From positions 1 to 61,945 of the forward strand of contig JBBSEZ010000007.1 in NCBI GenBank assembly GCA_038239195.1: 61,945 nt of DNA, in the 5' to 3' direction. Numbering within the stretch: the stretch's first letter is position 1; each line of letters begins with the position of its first letter. Shown here in pieces: positions 8,008-15,838 of this stretch. This DNA comes from JBBSEZ01 sp038239195 (lineage in GTDB: Bacteria > Planctomycetota > Planctomycetia > Gemmatales > Gemmataceae). A program made the position numbers and the translations under genes. The notes below the pieces were generated by a model. That model saw nothing but the letters and a program-made list of their open reading frames with translations, was not told where the DNA came from and ran no database searches.

Positions 8008-8401
8008 TGCGCCAGGAAGTCGTGGAGAGCCGAACTGTCCTTCGAGGGGCCAGAGCGAACAGCCTGTCCCCTTCGTTTTTCCCCACTCGCCGCTCGCCCC
8101 GGCAAGAGATAGCACCTCGGTGGCCGCAAGGCCGGGCCCGGGAGGGGCACTCATGGCCCGTCGAGCTCGACGGGCTGCTCGAAAGCGTTCGCTCGCTCTC
8201 CGAGCACCGCCCCACGGGCCCGCACCCGAAGTGAACGGCCCGGTTTTTCTCTCCCTAGACGCGCTTCGGTCTGGCATCTTCCCTCCCGCCCCTGTTAGAA
8301 TTTCCCCATCCTCTCGACGTCCGACCTACGGGCCGGCAGCCATCCAGTGGGGGAGGCTTGCCAGGTGGTTGCGGGACAACAGGCGCGAAGCGAGCGGCAC
8401 C
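8008..8401. other. Leader region of the hybrid kinase gene
   Basis: 394 bases with no supported gene. A TAGAAT hexamer at 8296-8301 about 100 bases upstream of the kinase start could be a -10 box, but no good -35 hexamer lies at the right distance. Confidence 0.3.
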
Positions 8402-10297
8402 ATGCGCAACGAGTCGTCAGGCGGGGTAGAGCTGGGTGGGGCCGAGGAGCAGTACGCCTTGCTCATGGAGTGCGTCTCCGACTACGCCATCTTCCTCATG
8501 GACGTCGAGGGCCGGGTGGCCGCCTGGAACGTCGGCGCCGAACGCATTTTCGGCTACTCCGAGGACGAGGCGCTGGGCATGCCGTTCGCCCGCTTCTTCC
8601 TCCCCGAGGACGTCGAGCAGGGCCATCCCGAGAAAGAGCTCGGGGCCGCCATCGAGCACGGCCGGGCCACCGACGACCGCTGGCACGTCCGCAAGGACGG
8701 CACGCGGATGTGGGTCAACGGCATCACCACCGCCCTGCGGGACGGGGACGGCGACCTGCGCGGCTTCGCCAAGGTGACGCGCGACCGCACCGAACACCGC
8801 AAGGCCGACGAGGGCCTCCGCGAGCGCGAGCGCGCTTACAGGGCCCTGGCCGACTCCATCCCCGCCATCGTCTTCACCGCCGGGCCCGACGGGGAGTGCG
8901 ACTACTGCAACCAGCGGTGGCTCGACTACACCGGCCTCCCCTTCGAGCAGACCCGAGGGGCCGGGTGGAGGCTCGTTGTGCATCCCGCCGACCTCGGGGC
9001 GCTGGACGCCGCCTGGGCGGAGGCCAACCGGACGGGAGAGCGCTTCGAGTGCGAGTACCGCCTCCGCCGCGCGGACGGGGCCTATCGCTGGTTCCAGGGC
9101 CGGTCGCTGCCGATGAAGGACGAGCAGGGGCGGGCGGTCAAGTGGTTCGGCAACGCGAGCGACATCGACGACCAGAAGCAGACGGAGGAAGCGCTGCGTG
9201 AGGCCGAGCGCCGCACGAACGAGTTCCTCGCCACCCTCGCCCACGAGTTGCGAAACCCCCTCGCCCCCATCCGCAACGCCGTCGAGGTGATGCGCCTCCA
9301 GGGGCGAAGCGATGCGCAGGCGGAATGGCCCGGCGAGGTGATCGAGCGGCAGGTCCAGCACCTCGCCCGGCTCGTGGACGACCTGCTCGACGTGTCGCGC
9401 ATCGCCCAGGGCAAGATTCGGCTCGAAACGAAGCCGGTCGAGTTGGCCCCCGTCGTCGCCGCCGCCGTCGAGGCGTGCCGCCCGCTCCTCGACGCCCGCA
9501 AGCAGGAACTCACCGTCTCCCTGGCGCCCGCGCTGCGGGTGACGGCCGACCCGACCCGGCTCGCCCAGGTCGTGGGCAACTTGGTGAACAACGCCGCCAA
9601 GTACACCCCCGAGGGCGGGCACGTGTGGCTCACGGCCGAGGGCGGGAGGGGCGAGGCGGTCCTCCGCGTTCGGGACGACGGCATCGGCATCAGCGCGGAA
9701 GCGCTGCCGCGCGTTTTCGACCTGTTCCTCCAGGCCGAGCCGGGGCTCCAACACGCGCAGGGGGGGCTGGGCATCGGCCTGACCCTCGTCAAGAGGCTCG
9801 TGGAGCTGCACGGCGGGACCGTCGAGGCCCACAGCGGAGGCCCCGGGCAGGGCAGCGAGTTCCTCGTCCGCCTGCCTTGCTTGGCCGAAGCGCCGCCCGC
9901 CCCCGAGGAGAAGGTGCCCCGGGTGGGGGCCCTGATTCGCTCCCGCCGCGTGCTGGTCGTGGACGACAACGTGGACGCCGCCGTGAGCCTGGCGATGCTG
10001 CTGCGGCTGGCGAGTCACGAGGTCCACGTCGCCCACGACGGGGCGACGGCGCTCCAGGCCGCCCACGCCTTCCGGCCGGACGTGGTGCTGCTGGACATCG
10101 GCCTCCCCGGCGGGATGACCGGCCTCGACCTGGCCCCGCGCCTGCGGCAGGTGCCGGGGTTGGAGCGCGTGCTGCTCGCGGCCTTGACCGGCTACGGGCA
10201 GGAGGAAGACCGCCGCCGCGCGCTGGAGGCCGGCTTCGACGTCCACCTGCTCAAGCCCGCCGACCTCGACGTGCTCCACGCTCTGCTGGCGGAGTAA
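8402..10297 (+). CDS. Hybrid sensor histidine kinase (PAS-PAS-HisKA-HATPase-receiver)
   Basis: 631 residues from ATG 8402. Order: PAS1 (about 15-120, 'DYAIFLMDVEGRVAAWN'), PAS2 with PAC (about 145-265), HisKA dimerisation domain with phospho-acceptor H281 in LAHELRNPLAP, HATPase (about 390-505; N-box NLVNNAAKYT, G1 box DDGIGIS, G2 box GGLGIGL), and a receiver (about 517-631) with D565 in VVLLDIGLP. No membrane helix, so it is a cytoplasmic sensor; the ligand or cofactor of the PAS domains is not visible. The lone receiver at 6959-7426 is a likely partner or decoy. Domain order and length are typical for the family. Confidence 0.95.
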   Translation: MRNESSGGVELGGAEEQYALLMECVSDYAIFLMDVEGRVAAWNVGAERIFGYSEDEALGMPFARFFLPEDVEQGHPEKELGAAIEHGRATDDRWHVRKDGTRMWVNGITTALRDGDGDLRGFAKVTRDRTEHRKADEGLRERERAYRALADSIPAIVFTAGPDGECDYCNQRWLDYTGLPFEQTRGAGWRLVVHPADLGALDAAWAEANRTGERFECEYRLRRADGAYRWFQGRSLPMKDEQGRAVKWFGNASDIDDQKQTEEALREAERRTNEFLATLAHELRNPLAPIRNAVEVMRLQGRSDAQAEWPGEVIERQVQHLARLVDDLLDVSRIAQGKIRLETKPVELAPVVAAAVEACRPLLDARKQELTVSLAPALRVTADPTRLAQVVGNLVNNAAKYTPEGGHVWLTAEGGRGEAVLRVRDDGIGISAEALPRVFDLFLQAEPGLQHAQGGLGIGLTLVKRLVELHGGTVEAHSGGPGQGSEFLVRLPCLAEAPPAPEEKVPRVGALIRSRRVLVVDDNVDAAVSLAMLLRLASHEVHVAHDGATALQAAHAFRPDVVLLDIGLPGGMTGLDLAPRLRQVPGLERVLLAALTGYGQEEDRRRALEAGFDVHLLKPADLDVLHALLAE

Positions 10298-10334
10298 TGC
10301 CTCCAGAACCGATGCCGAATGCGACAAGTGGCCC

Positions 10335-10438
10335 AAGGCGAGTGGGAGGAAAAAGCATGTCTGTAGGACGGCTTTGCTGAGCCATCCGGACGGCTCTGCT
10401 GAGCCGTCCTACAGCACACCAAGTCCTGCCGCTCGCCC
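10335..10438. repeat. Palindromic MITE-like element, copy C
   Basis: Left end AAGGCGAGTGGGAGGA, right end CCTGCCGCTCGCC; the core holds two contiguous 22-bp units GGACGGCT-N6-AGCC(G/A)TCC at 10366-10387 and 10388-10409. It lies between the convergent ends of the hybrid kinase gene and the gene at 10522-11064, where it may also act as a transcription-ending structure. Confidence 0.85.
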
Positions 10439-10521
10439 AACGTCGCGGCCGAAGGCCCGGAGAGAGGCCCAACCGGGGGCACGGAAAGGGAGAGGTTGAG
10501 AGACGGACGCCGGAGAGGGCG

Positions 10522-11064
10522 TTAGACGAGAGTAGGGCCACCGTTGCCGCCTTCGCGGCGGGCCCGTTCCCATCCGCGGCGCACCTGCTGTAGCCCGTAA
10601 GCGCACAGTTCGAACTCCGAGCTGAGCCGGCGCAGCACCGGTGCCTCTTCGGCGTAGGCGCCTTCCTCGAAGGTGCTGGCGATGAGGTAGGAGCGCTTGC
10701 CCTGCTCGCAGTAGTCGATGAACGAGTCCTTGCTCAGCGCCGAGCGCAACTTGCTCAGGCTCTCCGGGTAGACCCCGGTCCAGAACAGCGCATAGTCGCC
10801 GATGTGCCGATGCACCTCGCGGCGCGTGCGCCCTTCCGGGGGCATCGCCTCGGCCTCGATCATCATCTCGGCCACTTCCTCCAGCCGCTTGCCCTTGGCA
10901 TCGCGCAGACGATACAGGGCATCCACGTGAACGAATCGCGACAACAACTCGGACAGGTAGTCGGTCAGGGGTGGGTCGGCCACGCCCAGCGTGGACATGA
11001 ACGTCTGCTCGGTCAGGCCGGCGAACAACCGCCGCAAGGGGTGGTCGGGCTTTGGGCACCACAT
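10522..11064 (-). CDS. Conserved hypothetical protein
   Basis: 180 residues from ATG 11064, preceded by GGAGAGAGG on the minus strand. The protein starts MWCPKPDHPLRRLFAGLTEQ, is largely helical, without signal peptide or membrane segment. Motifs such as 'DYLSELLSRFVHVDALYRL' and 'HIGDYALFWTGVYPE' look conserved, and I believe related proteins occur in planctomycetes, but no named domain can be assigned. It is the next minus-strand gene after the pilus gene set but 567 bases away, so probably a separate unit. Confidence 0.8.
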   Translation of the reverse strand: MWCPKPDHPLRRLFAGLTEQTFMSTLGVADPPLTDYLSELLSRFVHVDALYRLRDAKGKRLEEVAEMMIEAEAMPPEGRTRREVHRHIGDYALFWTGVYPESLSKLRSALSKDSFIDYCEQGKRSYLIASTFEEGAYAEEAPVLRRLSSEFELCAYGLQQVRRGWERARREGGNGGPTLV

Positions 11065-11631
11065 GGCATTTGCCTCTCTCCGGGCCCTCTTGGTGGGCCC
11101 GGCCTTCCCTGGCCGGGCCTCACCTGGCATTCTAAAAACATGCCCGCGAGTGTCAAACCCAACTCGCCGAGCTCCTCATGCAAAACGTGCGCCGGGGCTC
11201 GACTTGCGCCATTCTCCCTCGCCGGTGCGGGACGACCGCGCCGCGCACCTCGTTGCTGTCGTTCGACTTGCAAATGGAGATCCGCAAACGTGGAAAAAGC
11301 GAGGAAGTTGCCCGAAGAGGGCGAGATCGAGGAGAACGAGCGGCAACTGATGAAACCTCGAGCAAGCGAAACGAGGCCGACGGCCCCCGGCGAGGGCAAA
11401 CGGGCAAGTTGGGGCGCAGATCGCCGTCCCGGTAACGTTGGCGGGCCGAGGGGCGTTGGCCCCGGAGCAACCGCGCACCCCAGGCAAACCCCCGCGGCGC
11501 GCCGAGGATTAAGGCGTGCGGCAGGGAAAGGCATCCCGGGAGGCCGGCCCGCCTGTGCCGTCCGGACGGCTCGGGGCGGGCCGTCCTACGGCAAACCAAC
11601 TCCTGCCGCTCGCCTTAGCGATGCACGCCGC
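11065..11631. other. Intergenic region with a repeat element
   Basis: 567 bases upstream of the minus-strand gene ending at 10522 and downstream of the pilus gene set. The part 11511-11616 is repeat copy D. The remainder has lower GC than its surroundings (around 11160-11400) and weak plus-strand frames from 11178 and 11290 that I do not consider supported. It probably holds the promoter of the minus-strand gene starting at 11064. Confidence 0.4.
11511..11616. repeat. Palindromic MITE-like element, copy D
   Basis: Left end AAGGCGTGCGGCAGG, right end TCCTGCCGCTCGCCTT, with GCCGTCCGGACGGCTCGGGG in the middle and the conserved right flank CCGTCCTACGGCAAACCAA. One and a half of the usual hairpin units remain. 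It lies just past the 3' end of the minus-strand gene 11632-13824. Confidence 0.78.
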
Positions 11632-13824
11632 TCAACCGAACGGCTTCCCCTTCTTCCCGGGGCCGCCCTTCTTGTCGCCGTCCTTGACCTCGCTGATGCG
11701 ATCCCGGACCTTCTCGACGCGTTCGACGCGCTTCGCGTCCTTGGCGTCGCGGGCCCCTTCGAGGAGCAGGAGCTCTCCGTCGGGCGACAGGAGCAAGGCC
11801 TCGGGAGCGGCGTGATCGGCGACGGTCGGCGCCTTCTTGTCGGTGCCCCGGACGTGAGCGTGGCCCTTGCCGGGGTCGAAGTCCACCAGGATGGCCTCGG
11901 GTTGAGAAGTGCCCAATCGGCCGTAGCCGAAATCGACCCCGATGCCCGGCTGCTGCTTGCCCTTCTTGCCGCTGGCCGCCTCGACCGTCAGGACGAACTC
12001 CTCGCGGGTATAGCGCCACGCCGGGAGCTCGACCTTGACCTTACGGCCGACGTACTCGCCGCGGTAGACGGGGAAGCGCTCGGCGACCGACCATTCGCCC
12101 AGGTAGAGCGGCGCCCCCGTGTTCGTCAGCATCGTCTCGATCCAGCGGTGCGCCTGCATGATGAGCTGCCCTGGCCTGACCGCGTCCTTGGGGCGCCCGC
12201 CCTTGGTCGGGGGGGCCAACTCGCTCTCATCGACGGCGTAGTAGCGCAGCTCCCGATCGATGCTCGCCTCGACCGGCGCCGACCACTCCGATTCCAGCAC
12301 GGGCTCCTTGGCGTAGCGCAGGTCGGCGACGCCCTTCTCGCCGCGGTTGGCGAGCAGCTTGTAGTTCGGGTTGGCCATGCGCACCTGGAGTCGATACCGA
12401 TAGGCCTTGCCCGGCTGCACCGTCACGTCGATCACGCGGACCAGGACGTATTCCGGCACCTCGGTCCCCGTCGCCTCCTCTTTTCCCTCCTCCTTCTTCT
12501 TCTCCTCGCCGCTTTCCTCCTTCGGCGCGCCGCCGAAGATGGGGAGCCCATCCGGGTCGAAGGTGCTTTTCGGTTTCGCGATCACGGCCGTATTGGTCTC
12601 CAGGGCCTTCAGCGTCTTCTTCAACGTCTCCAGGTCGTCCTCGACCTTCGGATACTCGCGGACCGATTCGCGGTCGGCCTTGGTCGGCGCTTCCTTGTCG
12701 CCCGTCTTGGCCCCAAAGTCCTCCGCGCGGAACAATTTCAAGCGCGGCATCACCAGGCCCTCGAAGATCACCGGGGCGTACTTCTCGTCCTCCTTCTCCG
12801 TCTGAAGGCCCGTCACGAACACGTACGGCCGGTAATCTGCCTTGAGGTTGAGCGTGCGCCACTCCACCAACTTGCCGTCGGCGCCCCGCACGGGCACGGG
12901 CTTGTCGTCCCCGTCGAGCTCCTGCCTCTGCGCCACCACTTCGAGGAAGCGCAGCGACGGCAGGTAGGTCCCGTCCTTGAGCTTCACCTGCGACTTCTCG
13001 TTGATGACGTCGGGTAAGGTGGCCAGCCCCAACTTGCTCTTGAATTCCTCGAGTTGCTTCTTGTAGGGAAACGTGGCGGCCACGATCACCTGGCGCGACG
13101 GCTGGGGCTGCTTGGCGAGGTGGTCCGACTCCTTGACCTTGGCCAGATCGATCCAGGTCGCCTTCATGTCCTGCTTCTTGGAGCCCTCGGCATCACCCAT
13201 TACGGGCATCCCCATGCCCGGGCGGCCCTTCCCGCCCCTGGCGCCAACAACATTCGGGATCGACATGCCGCCGGGGCCCCCGGGCATTTTGCGAGTGCCC
13301 TTGGGCCCAAACATGGCGGCGATTCCGCCTGCGTTCCCCTTGGTGGTACCGTCCGGGTCGCGCAAGTGCATAATCTGGGGCCGGGGGCCTGTGAGGTCGA
13401 AAATGTACGCGCTGAGCTGGGCTCGGTAGGGAAGCGCCGCCAACTCCTCGACCTTGTACACGAAGGGCCTCTTCCGCCCGACCGCGCCGCCGACGCCCGG
13501 TGGGGTCAGTTCGGCCATCGCGAACGTCGAGCCGTCGAGTTTGGCCGTGTCGAACTTGTCCAACTTGGCGGCGTCGGGCGGCAGTTCGGCTGCGTCGCGC
13601 ACCTTGTCGAGCGGCGCGCTCGAGTTGAGCCGGGAGGTGACGCTGGTGGTTTCCCGGCCAATCTCTTTGGTGGTGTCGTCGGGGCCCTTGGCGAAGAAGC
13701 CGTGGCCCGGGCGGAACAGGAACAGGACGATCAGCAGCGCCGTCAGCACGCCGGCGACGGCCAGGGCGACCCGCTCGCCCCTGGCCAGGAAGAACTGCTT
13801 GAAGTCGACATCTTTCAGGGCCAT
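11632..13824 (-). CDS. Single-pass membrane protein of the type IV pilus gene set
   Basis: 730 residues. One N-terminal membrane helix (about 18-37, 'VALAVAGVLTALLIVLFLF') followed by a large periplasmic or lumenal part with Lys/Glu-rich linkers, including a run of Glu/Lys around residues 430-450 and a Gly/Met/Pro-rich insert around 195-215. AAAGGA lies upstream of ATG 13824. It is the last gene of a minus-strand set beginning with the PilM fusion, 100 bases after the 609-residue protein; by position and topology (short cytoplasmic N-terminus, one helix, large outer part) it could take the place of PilO or PilP. Sequence similarity to those is not evident, so this is inference. Confidence 0.85.
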   Translation of the reverse strand: MALKDVDFKQFFLARGERVALAVAGVLTALLIVLFLFRPGHGFFAKGPDDTTKEIGRETTSVTSRLNSSAPLDKVRDAAELPPDAAKLDKFDTAKLDGSTFAMAELTPPGVGGAVGRKRPFVYKVEELAALPYRAQLSAYIFDLTGPRPQIMHLRDPDGTTKGNAGGIAAMFGPKGTRKMPGGPGGMSIPNVVGARGGKGRPGMGMPVMGDAEGSKKQDMKATWIDLAKVKESDHLAKQPQPSRQVIVAATFPYKKQLEEFKSKLGLATLPDVINEKSQVKLKDGTYLPSLRFLEVVAQRQELDGDDKPVPVRGADGKLVEWRTLNLKADYRPYVFVTGLQTEKEDEKYAPVIFEGLVMPRLKLFRAEDFGAKTGDKEAPTKADRESVREYPKVEDDLETLKKTLKALETNTAVIAKPKSTFDPDGLPIFGGAPKEESGEEKKKEEGKEEATGTEVPEYVLVRVIDVTVQPGKAYRYRLQVRMANPNYKLLANRGEKGVADLRYAKEPVLESEWSAPVEASIDRELRYYAVDESELAPPTKGGRPKDAVRPGQLIMQAHRWIETMLTNTGAPLYLGEWSVAERFPVYRGEYVGRKVKVELPAWRYTREEFVLTVEAASGKKGKQQPGIGVDFGYGRLGTSQPEAILVDFDPGKGHAHVRGTDKKAPTVADHAAPEALLLSPDGELLLLEGARDAKDAKRVERVEKVRDRISEVKDGDKKGGPGKKGKPFG

Positions 13825-13924
13825 CGTCTTCTTGTCCTTTCGGGTTGGGTGAGCGGGGGACGTGAGCCCCCCTGTTGGGGCGCCTTCAACAGGGGGCGAA
13901 CGCCGCCCGCTCGCCTCATTCGGC

Positions 13925-15754
13925 TCAGGGCTTCTTCGCCGTGGGCGGGCTCGGCGCTGCCGTCGAGACCGGCTTCGTCGGCCGCTCGTACAGACAGGCG
14001 ACCCCGTAAATCGTCAACTCCACCAGCGGAGCGAGGTCAGCCGTCGGGGCCGTCGTGCTCGTGTCCTCGGTCTTCGTGCCGGGGCCGTCCTTGCCCATCG
14101 GAAAGACCGGAGGCATCTTGGGGCCGCCCGGAGGCATCTTGGGGCCACCCGGAGGCCTCATGGAGCCGCCCGGAGGCATTCCGGGCATGCGAGGACCGCC
14201 GGGCACGCCCGGGCGCCCGTAGCCGGGAGGAAACGCCCTCGGCCCCATTCCCACCAGGGCGCCCTCTCCGCCCTTCCCTTTGTCTCCCGGGGCCTGCCGT
14301 ACAATGTCGCTGGCGCGCGCCAGCTGCACCTGCGTGACCTGAATCCGCAGCCGGGAGTTGATGACCGCTGCCAGCACGTCGTGGACGTGGGCCGGATCGA
14401 CGATCAGCCGCATGGCGACCGGCAGGTGCCGGCACTGTTCGCTCACGTGCAGATAGCGGTTGCGCGGGATGGCGTTGTTCGGCGTCAAATCGAGGGCGGT
14501 CGCATCTCCCCCCCCCTTGCTCCCCCCAGGACGCTCCCCTGCCGGGCCCCCTGGCATCTTGGGCACGCCCGGGCCCTGATTGGGGGGCTTGCCGTCCTTG
14601 CCGTCCTTGCCATCCTTGGCGGCTTCCAGTTCCGTGGCGGTCGGGTCGAGCTTCTTGAGGTCGTCGCGCGCCCGCAGCGCGGTGGTGACGGTGCGGTGCG
14701 ACTGGTAGGGCACGTCCAGCGCCTCGATGCGGCGGATGGGAGCGTTCTCCCACTCGAACTCCTGATCGAACACCAGCGGCTTGGCCGGCTCGAAGGCCGA
14801 CAGGTCGGTGGCGGCGCCGAACTCCGCCGTGGCGTCGTGCGGCAGCAGCGCGCCGGCCACCGGGACCTGCATGGGGTAATGGCCCTCCTGCCACAGACGG
14901 AAGTTGAGCCCGCGATTGCCGGCGCGCGTGGTCAGCGCCTGAGTCCGGCGGCTGGGGTGGACGTTCTTGATGGTGCTCTTCTCGCTGACCGCGTAGGGCC
15001 GCTCGGCGCCCTTCTTGATGATCAGCTCGATCTCCCAGCTCGTGTTCCGCAGCTTGTAGCGCGCGATCTCGCCCTCGCCAAGGCCTTTCGCCCCGCCTGG
15101 CGCTCCCTTCGGGTTAACGGTCCGCTCGATCTCCTTGAAGCGGGCGGCGTGGTCCAGGGCGGCGCGGAGGGCATAGAGCAGGTCGCGCTTGACCCAGAAA
15201 TCTTCCTGCGCCAACCAGATCTCCTCGCGCGTCGGTGGGTTGCCCTGAGCATTCTCCCAGTTTTGCTGCTTCAGGATGTTGTCGAAGCCCTTGTCCATCT
15301 CGACCGGCCAGACGACTCGGTCTTTTTCCAGCTTGGCGTACTGGGCCTTGTAGTCGTTGCGATACTTGGTGCGGGCGTCCAGCGAGAGCTCGCTCGTTGG
15401 GTACTCCGGGGCCTCCATGCCCTTGGGCCAACTGTACAACCCGTTTTGCGGGTTCTGGCCTGGCTGCTCGTAGAGGCCTTGCTGTAGGTCCCAGCCCTCT
15501 TTCCAGGCAGCGTTCTTCAGCCCGGCGAACTTGTTGCCGTAGGACACCCAGGGCTCTTCGTGCGCCTTGGTCTTGGCGCGGGCGCCCAGGCCCTTGACGC
15601 CCGTGAAGGCCGACTCGTACTCCTTCTTGTCCTTGCTCTCGCCCCCGCCGGCGATGACCGCGATGACGCCGACCAGCCAGAGCAGCACGAAAGCGCCCAG
15701 CCCGATCCAGAACTGGTTCTTCTTCAAGAATTCCTTGTCGATCTTGCTTGCCAT
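13925..15754 (-). CDS. Single-pass membrane protein of the type IV pilus gene set, with a Gly/Pro/Met repeat
   Basis: 609 residues from ATG 15754 (GAGGGG upstream). The N-terminus MASKIDKEFLKKNQFWIG leads into a single helix (about 16-36), then a long helical and mixed outer domain. Around residues 515-550 the protein has a Gly/Pro/Met-rich segment encoded by a 21-bp tandem repeat (heptad PPGGPKM and variants). It follows the PilM fusion by 84 bases and precedes the 730-residue gene by 100 bases on the same strand. Topology fits a PilN/PilO-like platform component; no firm family match. Probably forms an inner-membrane complex with its neighbours. Confidence 0.85.
   Translation of the reverse strand: MASKIDKEFLKKNQFWIGLGAFVLLWLVGVIAVIAGGGESKDKKEYESAFTGVKGLGARAKTKAHEEPWVSYGNKFAGLKNAAWKEGWDLQQGLYEQPGQNPQNGLYSWPKGMEAPEYPTSELSLDARTKYRNDYKAQYAKLEKDRVVWPVEMDKGFDNILKQQNWENAQGNPPTREEIWLAQEDFWVKRDLLYALRAALDHAARFKEIERTVNPKGAPGGAKGLGEGEIARYKLRNTSWEIELIIKKGAERPYAVSEKSTIKNVHPSRRTQALTTRAGNRGLNFRLWQEGHYPMQVPVAGALLPHDATAEFGAATDLSAFEPAKPLVFDQEFEWENAPIRRIEALDVPYQSHRTVTTALRARDDLKKLDPTATELEAAKDGKDGKDGKPPNQGPGVPKMPGGPAGERPGGSKGGGDATALDLTPNNAIPRNRYLHVSEQCRHLPVAMRLIVDPAHVHDVLAAVINSRLRIQVTQVQLARASDIVRQAPGDKGKGGEGALVGMGPRAFPPGYGRPGVPGGPRMPGMPPGGSMRPPGGPKMPPGGPKMPPVFPMGKDGPGTKTEDTSTTAPTADLAPLVELTIYGVACLYERPTKPVSTAAPSPPTAKKP
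14109..14192. repeat. 21-bp tandem repeat inside a coding region
   Basis: Four consecutive 21-bp units starting GGAGGC at 14109, 14130, 14151 and 14172; the first two differ at one base, the others are degenerate. In frame on the minus strand it encodes the Pro/Gly/Met heptads of the 609-residue pilus-set protein, so copy number could vary without breaking the frame. Confidence 0.85.
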
Positions 15755-15838
15755 TCGACAACCCCTCGAGAGCTCGCCGCGCGGCGAGGACTGCGTTCTC
15801 GAAAACCCCTCTGGCCGATCGGCGCGGCCAGGCCCTCG

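Noticed and set aside
11178..11435. Possible small gene on the plus strand in the 11-kb intergenic region
   Set aside because: Arg/Glu/Lys-rich product with mixed codon bias, no convincing ribosome-binding site, and two competing frames.
10804..13017. Long plus-strand open frame (over 700 codons) opposite the pilus-set gene
   Set aside because: Antisense to a well-supported membrane protein; product is Arg/Leu/His-rich without motifs and arises from high GC.
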